DNA of 5,842 bases from an uncultured Eubacteriales bacterium (lineage in GTDB: Bacteria > Bacillota > Clostridia > Oscillospirales > Oscillospiraceae), in assembly GCA_900554855.1 (NCBI GenBank), contig USIZ01000096.1, positions 1-5,842 on the forward strand, in the 5' to 3' direction. Both the position numbers and the translations under genes were made by a program. Below, piece after piece: positions 1 to 4,821 of this stretch. Each line of letters begins with the position of its first letter. The first letter of the stretch is position 1. The notes beneath the pieces were generated by a model. That model worked only from the letters and a program-made list of their open reading frames with translations. It was not told the origin of the DNA and did no database searches.

Positions 1-1352
1 CAATGGCGGTGGGCGTGTTTTTCATCGCCGTCGTTCTGGTCATTATCGGCACCTACTGCCTGTTTCTGGCCGGGAGCATCGCCGTGCTGAAGCTGCTGAA
101 AAACCGTAAAAACTACTATTACAAGGCCAACCACTTCATCAGCGTGTCCGGTATGCTCTACCGTATGAAGCAGAACGCCGTGGGCCTTGCCAACATCTGC
201 ATTCTCTCCACCATGGTGCTGGTGACGGTGGCCTGCACCGTCAGCCTGTACGCCGGGCTGAACGACATCATTGAGTCGAGCTACCCCCACGACATCACCG
301 CCAGCTTCTTCGCCCCCACGGAGCAGTGCCGCGCCGAGATCGAGGACGTGATCGCCGAGACCGAGCAGGAGACCGGCATTTCTGTGGGAAACTACATCCT
401 TTATTCCGCCCTGACCGGCAACTGGCTGATGGACGGCAGCGAGGTGGTCGCGCCGTCCGCCGGGGGAGAGCAGAACGTGGATCTCAACTACGGCTACTTC
501 TGCATGATGACAGCGGCGGACTGGGAGGTGCTGACCGGCCGGCACTATGAGCTCAGCGGCCATGAGGTGGCGCTGGGGGAAGTGTCCGGCGCTCTGCCCG
601 ACCGGTTCACCATCATGGGAGAGGAGTTCTCCGTCAAGGACCGCTTTACGGACGCGCCGGCGGACGGCCCGCTGTCCACCTATGTGTCCGACAATCTCTT
701 CTATGTCATCGTGCCGGACAGCGATATGCTGATCCACCTCAGTCAGGTCTACAACGATGATAACGCTTCGGACAGCCCGGACACCCTGCCCACCATGCGG
801 CTCAGTCTGGACATCGGCGGCACGAAGGAGCAGAACAAGACCTTTACCGACGGCATTGTGTCCCGGCTCACCGCCCTGTCGGGAGAGTCCTCCTCCTTCG
901 ACGGTCTGAGCTACAACACAAAGTCCGGCAATCTGGAGATGATTTACTCCCTCTACGGCGGTTTCCTGTTCCTCGGTATCCTGCTGGGCATCCTGTTCCT
1001 GATGGCCACGGTGCTCATCATCTACTACAAGCAGATCATCGAGGGCTACGACGACCGGGCCCGGTTCGAGATCCTTCAGAAGGTGGGCATGGACAAGAAA
1101 CTCATTGCCGCCTCGGTGCGCAGTCAGATCCTGACCATGTTCCTGCTCCCCCTCGGCGCGGCCGCCCTCCATCTGGCGGTGGCCTTCCCGCTGCTCACCC
1201 GGGTGCTCAAGGCCATGATGCTGAACAACACCCCGCTGTTTTTCACCTGTACCCTGGCCACCTTCGGAGCCTTTGCGGTGGTGTATCTCGTTGTCTACGC
1301 CTTCACCTCCCGGGTGTATTACCGCATCGTCAGCAGCCGGGAGAGCCGCTGA
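1..1352 (+). CDS. FtsX-like ABC transporter permease, BceB type (5' partial)
   Basis: Inner-membrane permease subunit of a Bce-type ABC transporter, a family that detoxifies or senses cell-envelope peptide antibiotics such as bacitracin and lantibiotics. Codons are in frame from base 3; the ATG there is almost certainly internal, because the frame opens directly into a membrane helix and BceB proteins are about 650 residues, against 449 visible. Counting from that ATG, helices lie near 3-29, 62-85, 316-342, 374-398 and 410-435. The segment 88-312 is a hydrophilic domain of about 225 residues, matching the large extracellular domain between TM7 and TM8 of BceB, so the visible part is TM6-TM10 with the C-terminal FtsX domain at about 320-440. 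The stretch YRMKQNAVGLANI (53-65) before TM7 is typical of these permeases. The ATPase partner is not in the window and is probably upstream. The gene ends in TGA 20 bases before a strong terminator, so it is the last gene of its operon. The actual substrate cannot be read from sequence. Confidence 0.9.
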   Translation, partial: MAVGVFFIAVVLVIIGTYCLFLAGSIAVLKLLKNRKNYYYKANHFISVSGMLYRMKQNAVGLANICILSTMVLVTVACTVSLYAGLNDIIESSYPHDITASFFAPTEQCRAEIEDVIAETEQETGISVGNYILYSALTGNWLMDGSEVVAPSAGGEQNVDLNYGYFCMMTAADWEVLTGRHYELSGHEVALGEVSGALPDRFTIMGEEFSVKDRFTDAPADGPLSTYVSDNLFYVIVPDSDMLIHLSQVYNDDNASDSPDTLPTMRLSLDIGGTKEQNKTFTDGIVSRLTALSGESSSFDGLSYNTKSGNLEMIYSLYGGFLFLGILLGILFLMATVLIIYYKQIIEGYDDRARFEILQKVGMDKKLIAASVRSQILTMFLLPLGAAALHLAVAFPLLTRVLKAMMLNNTPLFFTCTLATFGAFAVVYLVVYAFTSRVYYRIVSSRESR

Positions 1353-1371
1353 TCCGCCCATTCACCGGAAG

Positions 1372-1411
1372 AAAAAGCAATCGCGCCTGTCATGGGCGCG
1401 GTTGCTTTTTT
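1372..1411 (+). terminator. Intrinsic terminator after the ABC permease, probably bidirectional
   Basis: A 16-bp stem pairs 1372-1387 with 1395-1410, with one T-G wobble (1381/1401) and a 7-base loop at 1388-1394. The right arm ends in six T (1406-1411). The left arm starts with five A (1372-1376), which give a T run on the minus strand, so it could also stop transcription arriving from the right, although no minus-strand gene is seen nearby. It separates the permease operon from the EamA gene. Confidence 0.92.
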
Positions 1412-1429
1412 CTGTCAGGCCGCTATAAT
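1402..1429 (+). promoter_or_regulatory. Likely promoter of the EamA transporter gene
   Basis: A perfect TATAAT -10 box lies at 1424-1429. A weak -35 candidate, TTGCTT, lies at 1402-1407 with a 16-base spacer, inside the right arm of the preceding terminator. Transcription would start near 1436, about 28 bases before the chosen ATG. That start point excludes the in-frame ATG at 1392 as a translation start. The -10 is convincing; the -35 matches the consensus only in its TTG. Confidence 0.6.
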
Positions 1430-1463
1430 AAAGCTCATAAATCCACAGGAAATGAGCGATTTT

Positions 1464-2396
1464 ATGTCTGAACGCACTTCTCCGCTGTCCAAAACGCCGC
1501 TGTTGTTCCTCTGCGCGCTGATCGCCTGCGGCCTCTGGGGCAGCGCCATCCCCTTTATCAAGCTGAGCTACGCCCGGTTCCGCATAGACACCGGGAATCC
1601 CGGCTCACTGCTGCTCTTTGCCGGGGTGCGCTTCATGCTCGCGGGTGCCATGGTGCTGGCCGTTTACAGCGCGAAGGAGCGCCGCGCCCCGCTTCCTGCG
1701 GCGGGGGACTGGCCCCGCATCGCCCTTATCAGCCTTTTCCAGACCGCAATGCAGTATTTCTGCTACTACCTCGCCCTGCGCTATACCTCCGGTGTGACTG
1801 CCTCCATTCTGGTGGGAACCAACACGTTTTTCTCCATTTTGATCGCCGCGCTGATCTTCCGCATGGAGCCGCTGACCGCCCGCAAGCTGGCGGGGTGCGC
1901 GGTGGGCTTTGCCGGTGTGGTGATCAGCCAGCTGGGCGGTGGTGTGCAGTTGGCCTTCTCCCTGCGGGGCGAGGGCATGATCCTGCTCAGCGCAGTGGCC
2001 GCCGCCTGCTCCGCCGTGCTCATACGGCGCTTCACCCCCGGCCGCTCCCCCATCCTGTTCAGCGGCTGGCAGTTTTTCCTAGGCGGCGCGGCGCTGACCG
2101 CCCTCGGCCTTGCCATGGGCGGCCGCTGGGGGACGGTCTCTCCCGCCTCGACGGCCATGCTGATCTATCTGGCGCTGGTGTCCGCCGTGGCCTATACGCT
2201 CTGGGCCGCCCTGCTCAAGCACAATCCGGTGTCCCGGGTCACGGTGTTCGGCTTTCTGACCCCGGTGTTCGGCGTGCTGTTCTCCGCCCTCTTTCTGCAA
2301 GAGAGCGGCTCGCTCGACCTGCGGGCGCTGGTGGCGCTGGTGCTGGTGTGCGCGGGCATCTATGTGGTCAACCGCGCGCCGGAAAACAGTGAGTAA
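1464..2396 (+). CDS. EamA/DMT-superfamily transporter
   Basis: Ten-helix membrane transporter of the drug/metabolite transporter superfamily (EamA family), whose members export or import amino acids, nucleosides, sugars and other small metabolites. The 310-residue length is normal. Two homologous EamA repeats are visible, at about 12-155 and 170-303. Hallmarks are the GLWGSAIPFIK entry of helix 1 (23-33), the arginine in GVRFMLAG (54-61), the helix pair around ALRYTSGVTASIL (104-116), and in repeat 2 SAVAYTLWAALLKHNPV (240-256) followed by LTPVFGVLFSALFL. The frame is open back to an ATG at 1392, but that lies in the terminator and upstream of the likely transcription start. ATG 1452 is only one base from the AGGA at 1447-1450. 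ATG 1464 gives a hydrophilic MSERTSPLSK head before helix 1, with the AGGA 13 bases away, so 1464 is preferred with some doubt. It appears to be monocistronic, and its substrate cannot be assigned. Confidence 0.9.
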   Translation: MSERTSPLSKTPLLFLCALIACGLWGSAIPFIKLSYARFRIDTGNPGSLLLFAGVRFMLAGAMVLAVYSAKERRAPLPAAGDWPRIALISLFQTAMQYFCYYLALRYTSGVTASILVGTNTFFSILIAALIFRMEPLTARKLAGCAVGFAGVVISQLGGGVQLAFSLRGEGMILLSAVAAACSAVLIRRFTPGRSPILFSGWQFFLGGAALTALGLAMGGRWGTVSPASTAMLIYLALVSAVAYTLWAALLKHNPVSRVTVFGFLTPVFGVLFSALFLQESGSLDLRALVALVLVCAGIYVVNRAPENSE

Positions 2397-2408
2397 AAAG
2401 CGGATGTT

Positions 2409-2442
2409 CACGAATTTTTCAGGACATTTTTCCGTATTCGTG
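2409..2442. promoter_or_regulatory. Inverted repeat around the -35 region, possible operator
   Basis: The 7-base arms CACGAAT (2409-2415) and ATTCGTG (2436-2442) are perfect inverted repeats separated by 20 bases. They enclose the proposed -35 (2421-2426), and the right arm runs into the TG of the extended -10. Arm centres are 27 bases apart, which is wide for a single dimer. With only 7 bp, a 20-base loop and no following T run, it is not a convincing terminator for the EamA gene. It may be an operator or chance. Confidence 0.3.
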
Positions 2443-2449
2443 CTATGAT
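2421..2449 (+). promoter_or_regulatory. Likely promoter of the small-protein/crotonase unit
   Basis: An extended -10, TGC followed by TATGAT (2444-2449), sits 17 bases downstream of AGGACA (2421-2426), which matches four of six -35 consensus bases. Transcription would begin near 2456, leaving about 26 bases of leader before the small-protein ATG. T-rich tracts lie on both sides of the -35. Confidence 0.6.
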
Positions 2450-2468
2450 AACAGAAGAAACCATTCAG

Positions 2469-2477
2469 AAGGAGGGG
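2469..2477 (+). promoter_or_regulatory. Strong ribosome binding site of the 38-residue protein
   Basis: AAGGAGGGG contains the near-perfect Shine-Dalgarno core AAGGAGG (2469-2475), 7 bases before ATG 2483. This site is the main reason to accept the short reading frame as a real gene. Confidence 0.75.
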
Positions 2478-2482
2478 TCTCT

Positions 2483-2599
2483 ATGAAAAAGACTGTGCGC
2501 ACCATTGCCATCATCGCCGGAGTGATCTCCGGTCTGGCCGCCATCATTGCCCCTGTTGTTGTGCTGATCCGCCATCTGCATGGCCGGCACAGCGCCTGA
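2483..2599 (+). CDS. Small single-helix membrane protein, 38 residues
   Basis: I do not recognise a named family. The frame encodes a basic start (MKKTVRT), one hydrophobic stretch of about 22 residues (8-29, rich in I, A, V and G, with Pro24 near its end) and a basic, histidine-rich tail (RHLHGRHSA, 30-38). This suggests an integral membrane peptide with one helix; an uncleaved signal anchor is more likely than a secreted product, because no clear cleavage site follows. It has a strong ribosome binding site 7 bases upstream and a promoter about 34 bases upstream, and ends in TGA 36 bases before the crotonase gene, with which it is probably co-transcribed. Its size and shape also resemble type I toxin peptides or small regulators of membrane proteins, but no antisense RNA promoter was recognised. 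Existence as a gene is likely; function is unknown. Confidence 0.7.
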   Translation: MKKTVRTIAIIAGVISGLAAIIAPVVVLIRHLHGRHSA

Positions 2600-2620
2600 T
2601 TGAAGCGAACGAACGTAAGT

Positions 2621-2627
2621 AAGGAGG
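2621..2627 (+). promoter_or_regulatory. Ribosome binding site that fixes the crotonase start
   Basis: AAGGAGG lies 8 bases before ATG 2636. The same frame is open back to a TTG at 2600, directly after the TGA of the small protein, but that codon has no binding site at a suitable distance. The site also sits just after two tetranucleotide runs (CGAACGAACG and TAAGTAAG), a small local curiosity. Confidence 0.85.
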
Positions 2628-2635
2628 AGTTTCCC

Positions 2636-3436
2636 ATGTCCACCCCCGCCATTCTGGTCACGCTGCGGGGCGAGAGCGATCGAAGGGTCGCCACGCTGAC
2701 CATCTCCAATCCGGAAAATCTGAACGCGCTGACCACCGAGATGCAGCTTCAGTTTATCGACGCCATCACCACGCTGGAGGCTGACGACTCCGTCCGCGGC
2801 ATTATCATCCGGGGGGCGGGCGAAAAAGCCTTCTCCGCCGGAGGCTCCATGGACTCCCTGTCCGAGATCCAGACCCCGGAGGACGGTGAGGCCATGTACC
2901 GCCGGGGCGTCAAGCTGCGGGACACCATCCTCAACATGAAAAAGCCCACCATCGCCGCCGTCAGCGGCTGGTGCATCGGCGGCGGGTTTGAGATCGCACT
3001 GTCCTGCGACCTGATCTATGCCTCCGATGACGCCCGCTTCGGCATGACCGAGGTGGACATCGGCCTGGTGCCCGGCTGGGGCGGCGCCATCCGGCTCCCC
3101 CGGCGCACCAATCTGATCCGCGCCAAGGAGATGCTGCTGCTGGGCACCCGGCTCCGGGCGGACGAGGCCATGCGGCAGGGCATCATCAACCGGGTGTTTC
3201 CCAAGGGCGAACTGTTTGACGAGGTGGACAAGATCATGGATGTCATCGTCCGCAAGCCGCCGCTGGCCGTGCAGGGCATCAAGGAGATCATCAGTCTCGG
3301 CGCGCTGGACACCGGCTTTGAGGACGCCCGGGAGATCGAGCACCGGCTCAGCATCCGTCTGATGGGCAGCCACGACTTCCGCGAGGCCGTGGACGCCTTC
3401 CGCAATAAGCGGGAGCCGCATTTTATCGGAAAATAA
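2636..3436 (+). CDS. Enoyl-CoA hydratase/isomerase family protein (crotonase fold)
   Basis: Cytosolic acyl-CoA enzyme of the crotonase superfamily, most simply an enoyl-CoA hydratase adding water to a trans-2-enoyl-CoA. The 266-residue length is typical. The NPENLNAL segment (26-33) is the family's usual N-terminal signature. The first oxyanion-hole segment is FSAGGS (66-71) and the second is GGG (115-117), with Gly116 at the position of rat Gly141. Both catalytic glutamates of rat mitochondrial hydratase (Glu144 and Glu164) have counterparts at Glu119 and Glu139, with the same 20-residue spacing. The family GLVPGWGGAIRLPR stretch follows (143-156). The usual Asp two residues after AG is Ser71 here. 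No thiolase, hydroxyacyl-CoA dehydrogenase, acyl-CoA dehydrogenase or ligase gene is beside it, so the pathway and chain length are open; with both glutamates present hydratase activity is favoured, but an isomerase or another crotonase-type activity is possible. It is probably co-transcribed with the small membrane protein upstream. Confidence 0.92.
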   Translation: MSTPAILVTLRGESDRRVATLTISNPENLNALTTEMQLQFIDAITTLEADDSVRGIIIRGAGEKAFSAGGSMDSLSEIQTPEDGEAMYRRGVKLRDTILNMKKPTIAAVSGWCIGGGFEIALSCDLIYASDDARFGMTEVDIGLVPGWGGAIRLPRRTNLIRAKEMLLLGTRLRADEAMRQGIINRVFPKGELFDEVDKIMDVIVRKPPLAVQGIKEIISLGALDTGFEDAREIEHRLSIRLMGSHDFREAVDAFRNKREPHFIGK

Positions 3437-3444
3437 AGCGAGCA

Positions 3445-3477
3445 TCAGAGGAGTTTTGCCACGCAAAACTCCTCTGA
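3445..3477. repeat. Perfect 15-bp hairpin after the crotonase gene
   Basis: TCAGAGGAGTTTTGC (3445-3459) pairs perfectly with 3463-3477 around a 3-base loop (CAC). It begins 8 bases after the crotonase stop, so it may terminate or protect the 3' end of that message. The downstream bases (GCCTTCTGTTCTC) are pyrimidine-rich but lack a continuous T run, and the minus-strand exit also lacks one, so it is not a textbook intrinsic terminator. Its perfect symmetry also fits a dispersed palindromic repeat (REP-like). Confidence 0.6.
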
Positions 3478-3544
3478 GCCTTCTGTTCTCCCGCGCCCGA
3501 GGGCGGAGGATCCGGGCTTTTGCCCCAATTTTAATCTGTTTTAA

Positions 3545-3579
3545 AGGACACGCGGGCGGCGGGCGTGGTAAACTAAACT
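3545..3579 (+). promoter_or_regulatory. Likely promoter of the DUF4342/two-component operon
   Basis: AGGACA (3545-3550) is followed after 18 bases by TAAACT (3569-3574), preceded by TGG, which gives an extended -10. A second overlapping TAAACT copy (3574-3579) makes a short tandem TAAAC run and could serve as an alternative -10. Transcription would start near 3581-3586, some 20 bases before the ATG at 3604. The rest of the 167-base gap after the crotonase gene holds the hairpin and GC-rich sequence with no reading frame I trust. Confidence 0.5.
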
Positions 3580-3603
3580 ATCGAATCGAGAGGGGGTGCG
3601 CCC

Positions 3604-4125
3604 ATGGTCGTAACGGAGGAAAACGTCCGGCGGCTGAGCCGGTATGCGGGTATCTCCGAGGAGGAGGCCCGGGCGGCGCTGGACGCCGCCGGGGGCGACG
3701 CGCTGGAGGCGCTGGCTCTGCTGGAGCGGCAGGGACGCATCCGCCTGGACACCGCCGCAGGCCGCGCCCGGTCGGACCCCAATGCCCCGGATCCCCGCGC
3801 TGCTCACCCGTCCGCCCCGTCGGAACCGGAGCCGGAGCGGGGAAACCGCGTCTGGCGCTGGCTGACGGAAAACCGGCTGGAGTGCCGGAGGGGGGCGCGG
3901 TGCTTCGAGGTGCCCATGGCGGCGCTGATCGCACTGACCCTGCTGGCCTTCTGGGCCGTGGCGGCGCTGCTGCTGGCCGGGCTGTGCTTCGGCTGGCGTT
4001 ACCGCTTCGCCGGGCCCGATCTGGGAAAGCCCCGGGTGAACGAGGTCATGGACAGCATCGACGGCGCTGCCGCGGACGCCCGGCGCTATGTGCGCGGCAA
4101 GTGGGATGAATATAAGAAGAAATGA
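3604..4125 (+). CDS. DUF4342 membrane protein with N-terminal UBA-like domain
   Basis: A 173-residue protein of unknown function. Residues 3-46 form a UBA-like three-helix bundle, seen in the GISEEEARAALDAAGGD pattern (16-32) followed by ALEALALLERQGRI; this fold also occurs in EF-Ts and nascent-chain factors. Residues 47-81 are a low-complexity linker rich in Pro, Ala and charged residues. Residues 83-160 match the DUF4342 layout: a short basic/polar segment, one strong membrane helix at about 104-130, then NEVMDSIDGAA (146-156) and a lysine-rich end. The linkage to DUF4342 is from remembered family pattern, not a search. The UBA-like part probably lies in the cytoplasm. The start is ATG 3604, with AGGGGG (3591-3596) 7 bases upstream. 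Only 9 bases separate its stop from the response regulator gene, so it is the first gene of a two-component operon and may modulate or be modulated by that system. Confidence 0.82.
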   Translation: MVVTEENVRRLSRYAGISEEEARAALDAAGGDALEALALLERQGRIRLDTAAGRARSDPNAPDPRAAHPSAPSEPEPERGNRVWRWLTENRLECRRGARCFEVPMAALIALTLLAFWAVAALLLAGLCFGWRYRFAGPDLGKPRVNEVMDSIDGAAADARRYVRGKWDEYKKK

Positions 4126-4134
4126 GGGGACACA

Positions 4135-4821
4135 ATGGCGGACAGAATACTGATCGTCGAGGACGAGGAAAAGCTCAACCGCATGATCGAGCTGGAGCTG
4201 AAATACGAGGGCTACGAGACCGGCAAGGCGCTGGACGGCCGCACCGGTCTGGATATGGCGCTGAGCGGCGGCTATGATCTGGTGCTGCTGGACATCATGC
4301 TGCCCGGGCTGAACGGACTGGAGGTGCTGCGGCGCATCCGGAAGGAGAACGAGCGCCTGCCGGTCATCCTGCTCACCGCCCGGGACACCACCATGGACAA
4401 GGTGTCCGGTCTGGACTCCGGCGCGGACGACTATGTCACAAAGCCCTTCGCCATCGAGGAGCTGCTGGCCCGCATCCGCACCGCCCTGCGCAAGCACGCC
4501 AAGGCTGCGGCGGCTCCGGCGGAAGAGAACGCCTATACGGTGCAGGATGTCCGGCTGGAGAAGGATGCCCGGCGGGTGCTGGTCAACGGCGCCGAGGTGA
4601 AGCTGACCCGGAAGGAGTTCGACCTGCTGGAGTGCCTGATGGAGCACCGGGGCAAGGTCATGGACCGCTCGTCCCTGCTGGAGCAGGTGTGGGGCTACGA
4701 CTTTGCCGGCGAGACCAACTCGGTGGACGTGGTCGTCCGGTTCCTGCGCAGCAAGATCGACGAGCCCTACGGGCTGACCCTCATTGAGACCGTCCGGGGC
4801 GTGGGCTATGTCATCCGCTGA
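4135..4821 (+). CDS. OmpR/PhoB-family response regulator
   Basis: Cytoplasmic DNA-binding response regulator of 228 residues, the usual length. The receiver domain (3-120) has the acidic pocket Glu9/Asp10, the phosphate-accepting Asp53 in LVLLDIMLPG (49-58), the switch Thr81, Tyr100 and the conserved Lys103 in DDYVTKPF (98-105), so it should be phosphorylated normally. After a short Ala-rich linker (121-131), the winged-helix DNA-binding domain spans about 135-228, with the LTRKEFDLLECLM helix (157-169), the recognition region around NSVDVVVRFLRSKI (195-208) and the closing wing ETVRGVGYVIR (218-228). The start is ATG 4135; its GAGGGGA ribosome binding site overlaps the TGA of the preceding gene. 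The kinase encoded in the 14-base overlapping frame downstream is the clear partner. Target genes cannot be told; autoregulation of the operon is a common arrangement but is not shown here. Confidence 0.96.
   Translation: MADRILIVEDEEKLNRMIELELKYEGYETGKALDGRTGLDMALSGGYDLVLLDIMLPGLNGLEVLRRIRKENERLPVILLTARDTTMDKVSGLDSGADDYVTKPFAIEELLARIRTALRKHAKAAAAPAEENAYTVQDVRLEKDARRVLVNGAEVKLTRKEFDLLECLMEHRGKVMDRSSLLEQVWGYDFAGETNSVDVVVRFLRSKIDEPYGLTLIETVRGVGYVIR

Noticed and set aside
1392..1463. N-terminal extension of the EamA transporter from ATG 1392
   Set aside because: That ATG lies in the loop and arm of the terminator, upstream of the likely transcription start, and has no binding site of its own.
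2465..3466. Minus-strand open frame of 333 codons opposite the crotonase gene
   Set aside because: It is antisense to a gene with conserved catalytic residues, has no plausible ribosome binding site and no domain.
3495..3521. Possible second terminator, GCCCG paired with CGGGC followed by TTTT
   Set aside because: The stem is only 5 bp with a 13-base loop, too weak to call in such GC-rich sequence.
3456..4109. Plus-strand frame of 217 codons overlapping the DUF4342 gene
   Set aside because: It starts at a TTG inside the hairpin, is almost wholly Arg/Gly/Ala, and is out of frame with the DUF4342 pattern and its ribosome binding site.
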